Assembly: GCA_023230125.1 (NCBI GenBank)
Contig: JALNXZ010000088.1
Location: forward strand, 1-6,744
DNA: 6,744 nucleotides
Reading direction: 5' to 3'
Source of the DNA: Bacteroidales bacterium
GTDB lineage: Bacteria > Bacteroidota > Bacteroidia > Bacteroidales > UBA1402
The notes beneath the pieces are model-generated. The model made no database searches. It was given only the letters and a program-made list of their open reading frames with translations, and had not been told where the DNA came from. The translations under genes were made by a program, and so were the position numbers. Below are positions 1-6,519 of this stretch, piece by piece (the stretch's first letter is position 1; each line of letters opens with the position of its first letter).

Positions 1-29
1 AAATTTTAAGGTTGATTTGTAATGTGGAG

Positions 30-60
30 TTTGCAAAATCAAGTTTATTATATAACTTTG
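30..60 (+). promoter_or_regulatory. Bacteroides-type sigma-70 promoter for the ATPase gene (and possibly the oxidoreductase)
   Basis: The sequence shows TTTG at 30-33, a 19-bp spacer, and TAACTTTG at 53-60. This matches the known Bacteroides consensus for the primary sigma factor, a -33 TTTG and a -7 TANNTTTG about 19-21 bp apart. Transcription would begin a few bases after 60, giving a leader of roughly 15-20 nt before the ATG at 84. No Shine-Dalgarno sequence precedes that ATG, as is usual in this phylum. The call rests on motif and spacing only. Confidence 0.75.
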
Positions 61-83
61 CACATCCAATTTGAATCCAAATA

Positions 84-1265
84 ATGGAAACTTTTTACCG
101 TACTCACAAATATTTGGTGGAGCATCTGCAACCCCATGTCAGACGGCAGTTGATGGATGAGATTGACTGGAATGACCGGTTGATTGGAATCAAAGGCAGT
201 CGCGGTGTGGGAAAGACCACTTTTCTACTCCAATATGCCAAGGAAAAATTTGGTACGAGTCGTTCCTGTCTATACATCAATCTCAATCAATTTTATTTTA
301 CGACGCACACATTGATGGAATTTGCAGAAGATTTCTGTAAACGAGGTGGTAAAACATTGCTGATTGACCAGGTTTTCAAATATCCCGAATGGTCAAAGGA
401 ACTAAGGGCTATTTACGACAAATGCAAAGACCTGCACATTATATTTTCCGGCTCGTCTGTGATGAGACTCAAAGAAGAAAACCCAGATTTGTTTGATGTG
501 GTGAAGTCCTACAATTTGCGTGGTTTTTCCTTCAGGGAATATTTGAACCTCATGGCCGGAACAGATTTTCCGCTTTATTCCCTGGATGATTTACTGAAAA
601 ATCACGAAAAAATCGAGGCAGAGATATTGTCCAAAGTAAAGCCCCTCGATTATTTTCAGGATTATATCCATCATGGTTTTTACCCGTTTTTTCTAGAAAA
701 ACGAAACTTTTCAGAAAATTTACTGAAAACCATGAACATGATGATAGAAGTGGATGTTCTTTTAATTAAGCAAATTGACCTGAAATATCTGGCTAAGATC
801 CGGAAGTTGCTTTATTTGTTGGGACTTGATGTACCTTGTACGCCGAATGTCAGCCATTTAAGCACTGAAATTGAGATTTCCAGGGCTACTGTGATGAATT
901 ACATCAAGTATCTGAAGGATGCCAGATTGATTGATTTGTTATATCCGGTCGGAGATTGCTTCCCCAAAAAACCTTCAAGGATCTATTTGCATAATACGAA
1001 CCTGATGTATGTTCTTCAGGATAAAATAAAGATTAACCGACAAGCACTTTGTGAGACTTTTTTCCATAATACCACCCATCGTGATAATAAATTGAATCAA
1101 GGGAAAAAGAATACCCAGTTTATCCTGAACGAAAACCAAACGTTCCAGATTTGCAGCGGCAAGCTGAGTGGAAAAAACAATCCAGGCATCATTTATGCCA
1201 TGGATAAGATAGATACAGGCTGTGACAATGTCATTCCATTGTGGCTTTTCGGCTTTTTATACTAA
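84..1265 (+). CDS. AAA-family ATPase (AAA_14 / DUF4143-like), DNA-binding-type C-terminal region, function unknown
   Basis: The 393-residue protein begins with a P-loop ATPase domain: Walker A GSRGVGKT at residues 38-45, a Walker B-like strand TLLIDQ at 91-96, and a sensor-1-like FSGSS at 121-125. The middle (about 145-210) has the FSFREYL and GFYPFFLE segments typical of this family. Residues about 255-290 (SRATVMNYIKYLKDARLI) look like a winged-helix segment, followed by a DUF4143-like C-terminus ending in PLWLFGFLY. The length is normal for the family and no signal peptide or membrane segment is visible, so it should be cytoplasmic. The usual catalytic Glu after the Walker B Asp is Gln (Q96), which would be expected to weaken ATP hydrolysis unless another residue substitutes. 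Family members are often annotated only as ATP-binding proteins; their substrates are unknown. It lies 41 bp upstream of the oxidoreductase on the same strand with no terminator between. The ATG at 84 is chosen because METFYRTHKYL matches the family N-terminus as I remember it and follows the promoter closely. The family call is secure; the role is not. Confidence 0.88.
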   Translation: METFYRTHKYLVEHLQPHVRRQLMDEIDWNDRLIGIKGSRGVGKTTFLLQYAKEKFGTSRSCLYINLNQFYFTTHTLMEFAEDFCKRGGKTLLIDQVFKYPEWSKELRAIYDKCKDLHIIFSGSSVMRLKEENPDLFDVVKSYNLRGFSFREYLNLMAGTDFPLYSLDDLLKNHEKIEAEILSKVKPLDYFQDYIHHGFYPFFLEKRNFSENLLKTMNMMIEVDVLLIKQIDLKYLAKIRKLLYLLGLDVPCTPNVSHLSTEIEISRATVMNYIKYLKDARLIDLLYPVGDCFPKKPSRIYLHNTNLMYVLQDKIKINRQALCETFFHNTTHRDNKLNQGKKNTQFILNENQTFQICSGKLSGKNNPGIIYAMDKIDTGCDNVIPLWLFGFLY

Positions 1266-1306
1266 GATAGATATAAGATTAAAATAAACACCTAATTATT
1301 ATTTGT

Positions 1307-4300
1307 ATGACAAAAGAGAAAAAATTTTTGACCTGTGACGGTAATCAAGCAGCCGCACACATCGCTTACATGTTTAGCGAAGTTGCTGCTATTTACCCCA
1401 TCACGCCGTCTTCTACAATGGCAGAATATGTGGACGAATGGGCTGCCGCCGGAAGAAAAAATATCTTCGGAGAAATAGTCCAGGTTCAGGAAATGCAATC
1501 TGAAGCCGGTGCTGCCGGTGCTATGCATGGATCACTTCAGGCTGGAGCTTTATCAACAACATTTACTGCTTCTCAGGGTCTGTTGTTGATGGTTCCAAAT
1601 ATGTACAAGGTTGCAGGTGAACTTCTCCCTGGAGTTTATCACGTGGCTGCACGTGCTTTGGCTTCTCATGCATTATCCATTTTCGGAGACCAACAGGATG
1701 TAATGGCCGTTCGTCAGACCGGTTGCGCCCTGTTTGCCACAGGTTCCGTACAGGAAGTAATGGATTTGGCTTCTGTGTCTCATTTGGCCGCTATTAAATC
1801 CCGTGTCCCTTTTGTTCATTTCTTTGACGGTTTCCGTACCTCTCACGAAATTCAGAAAATTGAACAAATCGATCAGGATGAAGTTGCTGCATTGATTGAT
1901 CAGGATGCTTTGAAAGCATTCCGAGAACGTGCGCTCAATCCGGAGAGCCCGGTACTGAGAGGTACCGCCCAAAACCCTGATATTTACTTCCAGGCTCGGG
2001 AAGCTTGTAATCCATTTTATGATAACATCGTTCCCATTGTTGAGGAATATGTCAACGAGATGAACAAAATTACCGGACGTAAATATGGTTTGTTCGACTA
2101 TTACGGATCACCGGATGCTGATCGCGTCGTTATTGCCATGGGCTCTGCAACACAAGCTATCCGTGAAGGTATCGACTATCTGACTGCCAAAGGCGAAAAA
2201 GTCGGTTTGGTCGCTGTACATCTTTATCGTCCGTTCTCTGCCAAACATTTCATGGCGGCAGTTCCAAAGACTGCCAAAAAGATTTGTGTACTGGATCGTA
2301 CCAAAGAACCGGGTGCCAACGGAGAACCTCTTTACCTGGATGTAAAAGATTGTTTCTATGGTGCAAAAGAAGAACCGATCATTGTCGGTGGCCGTTATGG
2401 ATTGTCTTCCAAAGACTTTACGCCAGCACAGGTACTTGCCATCTACGAAAATCTGGGTATGAATATGCCTAAAAACCACTTTACGGTTGGTATCGTTGAT
2501 GATGTTACCTTTACTTCACTTCCTTTGAAAGAAGAAATCGCTCTTGGTGGAAAAGGTATCTTTGAAGCAAAATTCTATGGACTTGGAGCTGACGGTACTG
2601 TCGGTGCAAACAAGAACTCCGTTAAAATCATCGGAGATAATACCAATAAAAAAGTTCAGGCTTATTTTGCCTATGACAGTAAAAAATCCGGTGGCTTCAC
2701 CTGTTCTCACCTTCGTTTCGGCGACTCTGAAATTCGTTCCACTTACTTAGTTACTACCCCTGACTTTGTGGCATGCCATGTTCAGGCTTACATTAACCTT
2801 TACGATATCACCAAAGGTTTGAAGAAAAACGGAACCTTCTTACTGAATACCATTTGGGGTGCTGAAGAAGTTAAAAAACACTTGCCGAACAAGATTAAGA
2901 AATATCTGGCAGTCAACAATATCAGTTTCTACATCATTGATGCTACTGAAATAGCACAGACCATAGGTTTGGGCAACCGTACCAACACCATTTTGCAATC
3001 AGCATTCTTTAAGATCACCAATGTGATTCCTTATGAACTGGCTGTAGAAAAAATGAAATATGCCATCAATAAATCGTACGGCAATAAAGGTGAAAATATC
3101 GTCAATATGAACTATGCTGCCGTTGATCGTGGCGGTGAATATGTGAAAGTTGACGTGCCTGCTGAATGGGCCGATGTTGTAATTGAGGAAGATGTTGTTG
3201 ATAGCAGCATTCCTGATTTTGTAAAGAAAATTGTGATGCCTATCAATGCACAGGCAGGCGACGATCTTCCGGTTTCAGCATTCAAAGGTCGTGAAGATGG
3301 TACTTGGGAACAAGGAACCGCCAAATATGAGAAACGTGGTGTTGCCGCTTTCGTCCCTGTTTGGAATTCAGACAACTGTATTCAGTGTAATCAATGTGCT
3401 TATGTTTGTCCTCATGCATGTATCCGTCCTTTTGTCCTTGATGAAGCCGAACAGGCTAAAGCGCCTGCAAGTTACAAGATGATTAAAGCGACCGGCAAAC
3501 AATTTGCAGGAATGACTTTTCGCCAACAAGTGGATGTCCTTGACTGCCTTGCTTGTGGTAACTGCGTAGATGTTTGTCCGGGAAACAGAGGCAATAAGGC
3601 TTTGTCTATGGTTCCGGCTGAAGGTCAACTTCCAGAACAAGCCAACTGGGATTTTTCCGTTGCCAACGTGAAGTCCAAACAACATTTGGTGGATATTCAG
3701 TCCAATGTCAAAAACTCACAGTTTGCAACTCCTTTGTTTGAATTCTCCGGTGCTTGCTCCGGTTGTGGTGAAACTCCATATTTGAAATTGATTTCTCAAT
3801 TGTTTGGTGACCGTCAGATGGTAGCCAATGCAACTGGTTGTACTTCCATATATTCAGGTTCAGCTCCTTCCATGCCTTATACCAAAAACGAACAGGGCCA
3901 TGGTACTGCCTGGGCTAACTCTTTGTTTGAAGACAATGCTGAATTCGGTCTGGGTATGTCTTTTGCAGTCGATACCATGCGTGACCGTTTGGCAGACCTT
4001 TTCAGTAAAGGTATTGCCAGCGAAAGCTGCAGTGACGAATTGAAAGGTTACTTTACCGAATGGCTCGAAAATCGTAAGGACGCTGCCAAGACAGTTGAAC
4101 TCGAAGCTAAGATCACTCCGTTAGTTCATGCTTGTGCTTGTGATATTTGCAAGGATATCCGTCCGTTGACCAAATTTATCATCAAGAAATCCCAATGGAT
4201 CATCGGTGGTGACGGTTGGGGATATGATATCGGTTTCGGTGGTCTGGATCACGTCTTAGCTTCCGGTAAAAACGTCAATGTTTTGGTGGTTGATACCGAA

Positions 4301-4843
4301 GTTTACTCCAATACCGGAGGTCAGTCGTCCAAATCTACTCCTGTTGGTGCTGTTGCTAAGTTTGCCGCTGCCGGTAAACGTGTCCGCAAGAAAGACCTTG
4401 GTATGATTGCTGCAACCTATGGTTACGTTTATGTAGCTCAGATAGCCATGGGTGCCAACCAGGCTCAGACCTTGAAGGCTATCCGCGAAGCTGAAGCTTA
4501 TGATGGACCTTCATTGATCATTGCTTATGCACCATGTATCAACCACGGTTTGAAAGCAGGCATGGGTAAAACACAGACTGAAGAAGCACACGCCGTTGAA
4601 TGTGGATACTGGCACTTGTATCGCTTCAATCCTGAATTGGAAGCAGAAGGCAAAAACCCCATGCAATTGGATAGCAAGGAACCTGACTGGACTAAATTCC
4701 AGGACTTCCTGATGGGTGAGGTTCGTTACAACTCTCTGAAGAAAGTTTATCCTGAAAAAGCAGAAGAATTGTTTCAGGAGACTCAGAAGAATGCCCTGTG
4801 GCGCTATGCAGGTTACAAGAGAATGGCTGAACGTCAATTCTGA
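1307..4843 (+). CDS. nifJ: Pyruvate:ferredoxin (flavodoxin) oxidoreductase, single-chain
   Basis: This cytoplasmic enzyme oxidises pyruvate with CoA to acetyl-CoA and CO2, reducing ferredoxin or flavodoxin. The 1178-residue chain has the full domain order of the homodimeric enzyme. The N-terminal thiamine/pyruvate domain carries YPITPSS (T33), EMQSEAG (E66) and R116, matching T31, E64 and R114 of the Desulfovibrio africanus enzyme. A CoA-domain region with GLGADGTVGANK follows at about 425-436. The two-cluster ferredoxin domain has C691, C694, C697, C701 and C747, C750, C753, C757. The proximal 4Fe-4S cluster has C817, C820, C845 and C1077. The C-terminal thiamine domain has GDGWGYDIG from 968 and YSNTGGQ with N1002. 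It ends near 1178 and lacks the roughly 60-residue C-terminal extension linked to oxygen stability in the D. africanus enzyme, so it is probably oxygen-sensitive. An HACACDIC stretch at 941-948 is unusual. The ATG fits the family start (MTKEKKFLTCDGN). No Shine-Dalgarno is present. Expression may be shared with the ATPase gene upstream. A flavodoxin-linked or differently named ortholog (por) is the same family. Confidence 0.97.
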   Translation: MTKEKKFLTCDGNQAAAHIAYMFSEVAAIYPITPSSTMAEYVDEWAAAGRKNIFGEIVQVQEMQSEAGAAGAMHGSLQAGALSTTFTASQGLLLMVPNMYKVAGELLPGVYHVAARALASHALSIFGDQQDVMAVRQTGCALFATGSVQEVMDLASVSHLAAIKSRVPFVHFFDGFRTSHEIQKIEQIDQDEVAALIDQDALKAFRERALNPESPVLRGTAQNPDIYFQAREACNPFYDNIVPIVEEYVNEMNKITGRKYGLFDYYGSPDADRVVIAMGSATQAIREGIDYLTAKGEKVGLVAVHLYRPFSAKHFMAAVPKTAKKICVLDRTKEPGANGEPLYLDVKDCFYGAKEEPIIVGGRYGLSSKDFTPAQVLAIYENLGMNMPKNHFTVGIVDDVTFTSLPLKEEIALGGKGIFEAKFYGLGADGTVGANKNSVKIIGDNTNKKVQAYFAYDSKKSGGFTCSHLRFGDSEIRSTYLVTTPDFVACHVQAYINLYDITKGLKKNGTFLLNTIWGAEEVKKHLPNKIKKYLAVNNISFYIIDATEIAQTIGLGNRTNTILQSAFFKITNVIPYELAVEKMKYAINKSYGNKGENIVNMNYAAVDRGGEYVKVDVPAEWADVVIEEDVVDSSIPDFVKKIVMPINAQAGDDLPVSAFKGREDGTWEQGTAKYEKRGVAAFVPVWNSDNCIQCNQCAYVCPHACIRPFVLDEAEQAKAPASYKMIKATGKQFAGMTFRQQVDVLDCLACGNCVDVCPGNRGNKALSMVPAEGQLPEQANWDFSVANVKSKQHLVDIQSNVKNSQFATPLFEFSGACSGCGETPYLKLISQLFGDRQMVANATGCTSIYSGSAPSMPYTKNEQGHGTAWANSLFEDNAEFGLGMSFAVDTMRDRLADLFSKGIASESCSDELKGYFTEWLENRKDAAKTVELEAKITPLVHACACDICKDIRPLTKFIIKKSQWIIGGDGWGYDIGFGGLDHVLASGKNVNVLVVDTEVYSNTGGQSSKSTPVGAVAKFAAAGKRVRKKDLGMIAATYGYVYVAQIAMGANQAQTLKAIREAEAYDGPSLIIAYAPCINHGLKAGMGKTQTEEAHAVECGYWHLYRFNPELEAEGKNPMQLDSKEPDWTKFQDFLMGEVRYNSLKKVYPEKAEELFQETQKNALWRYAGYKRMAERQF

Positions 4844-4864
4844 TTGTAAAAGAATATAATGAGT

Positions 4865-4900
4865 AAAGAGGGTTGCCGGAAGGTGACCCTTTTTGTGTTT
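4865..4900 (+). terminator. Intrinsic terminator after the oxidoreductase gene, possibly bidirectional
   Basis: The arms 4865-4877 and 4882-4894 pair over 13 bp with three G-U wobbles, closed by a GGAA (GNRA-type) tetraloop at 4878-4881. The right arm ends in five T residues and the T-rich run continues to 4900. It begins 21 bp after the oxidoreductase stop. The convergent phosphoesterase stop codon lies at 4899-4901, so the hairpin sits just beyond both genes. On the minus strand the trailing tract is less U-rich (CTCTTTACTC), so it may stop that transcript less well. Pairing was read by eye; no folding energy was calculated. Confidence 0.85.
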
Positions 4901-6008
4901 AATATTTTAGAATGATCTCCACTATTTCCGATTGTGTTCCGATGCGGTACTGAGGTCCCCAGAGCCCAAGTCCTGAAGAAACGTAATAATTCGTTTTTCC
5001 TTTTTTCAGATAACCATATCCAACTTCGAACAGGCTTTTAACATACAGGTTAAAAGGAAAGAACTGACCATTGTGGGTATGCCCTGACAGTTGCAGATCG
5101 ATACCATTTTGTTCTGCAACTTCCAGATGAAAAGGTTGATGGTCGAGCAGAATCTTGGGCAGGTTCTTGTTGAGTCCCTCTATAATATGAGGTAGCGTTT
5201 TACGATTCAGGTTCGTTTTGTCATCGCGACCAATGATGTAAAAGCTGTTATTAACAAGACAGGCGGAATCAATCAGGACGGTGATGCCTGATGCTTTCAG
5301 ATATGCGGAGATTTCCTGCGGCTTACCTGAATAATATTCGTGGTTGCCTCGGATGGCAAAAACGCCAAGCGGAGCACGTATGGACTGCAGTTCTGCTTTC
5401 ATGTTTTGCTTGAAAAGCGGCTTGGCTGACCTGTCCGTCATATCACCCAGTAGTAGGACAATATCCGGATGCTGCGCATTGATAAGCTTAACATATTTCT
5501 TCAACATCTTGCTGTCTATGGCATTCCCTAAATGGAAATCACTGGCAGCAATAATTTTCAGTTCCTTGTTTTGTAATGGCCTGTCAACCGTCAGGTCGAG
5601 TTTAACAATTTTCGGATGATTAAAATGATAGTTACCAATGACAAGGGTTATTGCAATAAGGATCAAACTGAAGCTCATAGCCCCAAGCCGGAAACTATGC
5701 ATTCCTGCCGGCGCAAAATGTAATATGTGGTTGGCGAGCCTGATTATATCAACTAACAGGAAAGATAGAAAGAGGTAAAAGGCAACCATCAAAAAAGTAT
5801 AGCCGGTAAAGGTGATGATTTTGGACAAGACAGACGGCAATGCACTATCGAAAAACAAGCCTGTCAATAACAAGACGATCAACCCGCTTAATAGTTCGAT
5901 GTAAAGCATTCTGATACTGGTCGGAAGCACTTGCCAGCCGCGTAACATGACATAAGCCAACATTCCGAAAAACAAGGAGAAGACAAGGATAAAAAAGCCG
6001 TATTTCAT
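4899..6008 (-). CDS. Membrane-anchored calcineurin-like metallophosphoesterase (YkuE/YaeI-type)
   Basis: The 369-residue protein has a hydrophobic N-terminal third with about four predicted membrane segments (residues about 3-22, 36-53, 64-89 and 108-126). A soluble phosphoesterase domain follows from about 150 to the end. The dinuclear-metal motifs of the calcineurin-like fold are all present: DFH (D157, H159), GDMTD (D189, D192), GNHE (N222, H223), H290 in LLDHQP, and GHTH (H310, H312). The C-terminal GLGLWGP motif is typical of YkuE/YaeI-like members. The domain's side of the membrane cannot be decided here, although four passes would put both termini on the same side. Relatives act on phosphodiesters or pyrophosphates, and some family members hydrolyse UDP-diacylglucosamine in lipid A synthesis. 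No motif here fixes the substrate, so that remains a possibility only. The gene is convergent with the oxidoreductase. The ATG at 6008 opens the first membrane segment. Class assignment is secure; substrate unknown. Confidence 0.92.
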   Translation of the reverse strand: MKYGFFILVFSLFFGMLAYVMLRGWQVLPTSIRMLYIELLSGLIVLLLTGLFFDSALPSVLSKIITFTGYTFLMVAFYLFLSFLLVDIIRLANHILHFAPAGMHSFRLGAMSFSLILIAITLVIGNYHFNHPKIVKLDLTVDRPLQNKELKIIAASDFHLGNAIDSKMLKKYVKLINAQHPDIVLLLGDMTDRSAKPLFKQNMKAELQSIRAPLGVFAIRGNHEYYSGKPQEISAYLKASGITVLIDSACLVNNSFYIIGRDDKTNLNRKTLPHIIEGLNKNLPKILLDHQPFHLEVAEQNGIDLQLSGHTHNGQFFPFNLYVKSLFEVGYGYLKKGKTNYYVSSGLGLWGPQYRIGTQSEIVEIILKY

Positions 6009-6052
6009 CTCATTATTTTTATTCTAACATTTAGGTATTCGATGTAACTCGT

Positions 6053-6083
6053 CAAATAATTGTTCATTTGTGTGAGCGATAAA
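6053..6083 (-). promoter_or_regulatory. Weak candidate promoter for the phosphoesterase gene
   Basis: Read on the minus strand, TTTA (6083-6080) is followed by 19 bp and then ATTATTTG (6060-6053). The spacing fits the Bacteroides promoter geometry (TTTG, 19-21 bp, TANNTTTG), and the -7 element keeps TTTG. The -33 box differs at one base, and the leading TA of the -7 box is AT. It would give a leader of about 40 nt. In AT-rich DNA such a match can arise by chance. Confidence 0.3.
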
Positions 6084-6225
6084 TCATGGGCTCGTTTCAT
6101 ATGATAATAATTTTTTTATTTTAAATATGTCATTGATCAGCGAGACATAAAACAAAATTTCAACATTCAGTAAAAGTAGTAAATCCTTTATGAATGAAGC
6201 ATTTATTCTTTTTCTATCCATTAAG

Positions 6226-6262
6226 GGCCGTATCAATTTTCTACAGTTGGCCAGATACGGCC
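6226..6262. repeat. Short inverted repeat (9-bp arms, 19-bp loop)
   Basis: GGCCGTATC at 6226-6234 is the exact reverse complement of GATACGGCC at 6254-6262. One further G-U pair is possible outside (6225 with 6263). The arms lie in the transposase fragment, over its KGRI and ARYG codons, so they may be chance. The hairpin is not followed by a T run and is not a convincing terminator. Confidence 0.55.
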
Positions 6263-6357
6263 TCCATGGTGAACAAAGATATAGACAGCAATTTGAAAAA
6301 CCATTCCCTTTCATGGATTTCAACAAGAATTTAGTTTTTCCCCATGGTGGAGGCCGT
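6257..6357. repeat. Second inverted repeat overlapping the first (10-bp arms)
   Basis: ACGGCCTCCA at 6257-6266 is the exact reverse complement of TGGAGGCCGT at 6348-6357, 81 bp apart. CCATGGTG also occurs directly repeated at 6264-6271 and 6342-6349, and a third CCATGG lies at 6363-6368. The left arm shares GGCC-containing sequence with the 6226-6262 repeat. The right arm falls where the transposase similarity ends. Confidence 0.5.
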
Positions 6358-6442
6358 TCTCTCCATGGATGTCCGCGTAATTTTTAACGAACTATTGTAA
6401 AATAGAATGCTCCAAAAATAAAGATTCTGACCAATTTGGTGT

Positions 6443-6519
6443 TATCTTTGTTTTTTATTAAAAAATGATTTGAGTTTTTCAAATTTGTTCCGTAGCAACC
6501 ACTCAAACAAACTTTAGAT
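6443..6519 (+). promoter_or_regulatory. Presumed glutamine synthetase -7 element and leader
   Basis: TATCTTTG at 6443-6450 fits the Bacteroides -7 consensus TANNTTTG exactly. No TTTG lies at the expected -33 position (about 6418-6424), so the promoter would be weak or activator-dependent. A start near 6457 would give a leader of about 63 nt. The leader contains a small hairpin, ATTTGA (6468-6473) with TCAAAT (6479-6484) around a GTTTT loop. No Shine-Dalgarno precedes the ATG at 6520. I recognise no known riboswitch or regulator-binding site. Confidence 0.4.

Larger units (their letters stand above)
6190..6387 (+). pseudogene. Degraded transposase fragment (N-terminal part of a DDE-type insertion-sequence transposase)
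   Basis: The 65-codon frame reads through segments such as FILFLSIKGRINFLQLARYG, EQRYRQQFEKPF and MDFNKNLV. From memory these resemble the N-terminal region of a transposase family widespread in Bacteroidota. The match fades after HGGGR (about codon 55) and the frame stops at 6385-6387. The catalytic core that should follow is absent, so this is a remnant. Upstream in the same frame, a TAA at 6148-6150 separates it from a short ATG-led run at 6127, and the codons between 6151 and 6189 (including ISTFSKSSKSF) could be the original N-terminus. That would mean a nonsense mutation as well as a 3' deletion. I see no insertion-sequence ends or target-site duplication. The family call rests on recollection of conserved motifs and was not verified by a search. 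Confidence 0.6.
6009..6519. other. Divergent intergenic region with transposase scar
   Basis: This 511-bp, largely AT-rich stretch separates the divergent phosphoesterase and glutamine synthetase genes. From left to right it holds the phosphoesterase upstream region (about 6009-6090, with a weak promoter candidate) and an AT-rich stretch with no recognisable signal (about 6090-6150). Next come the degraded transposase fragment (about 6190-6387, possibly from 6127) and the presumed glutamine synthetase promoter and leader (about 6443-6519). Inverted repeats at 6226-6262 and 6257-6357 fall inside the transposase fragment. No tRNA, riboswitch or intact small gene was recognised. Confidence 0.7.

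Noticed and set aside
104..286. Minus-strand open frame opposite the ATPase N-terminus.
   Set aside because: It is antisense to the Walker A region and shows no protein-like features of its own.
1298..1305. ATTATTTG just before the oxidoreductase start, as a possible -7 element.
   Set aside because: It does not match TANNTTTG at the leading bases, has no clear -33 partner, and would start transcription at or inside the start codon.
1292..4837. Several open frames of 60-123 codons on the minus strand and in other plus frames within the oxidoreductase gene.
   Set aside because: They lie wholly or almost wholly inside a clearly coding, conserved gene, have no recognisable motifs, and are expected shadows.
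5344..5619. Plus-strand open frame opposite the phosphoesterase.
   Set aside because: It is antisense to the conserved metal-binding motifs; there is no start signal or family resemblance.
6084..6326. 80-codon minus-strand open frame in the intergenic region.
   Set aside because: It overlaps the transposase-like frame on the opposite strand, which has the recognisable motifs; the minus product resembles nothing I know.
6435..6438. TTTG upstream of the glutamine synthetase -7 element, as a -33 box.
   Set aside because: Only 4 bp separate it from TATCTTTG, far short of the 19-21 bp required.
6009..6519. CRISPR array, tRNA or riboswitch in the intergenic region.
   Set aside because: There is no regularly spaced repeat, no cloverleaf-like conserved sequence, and no known aptamer core.
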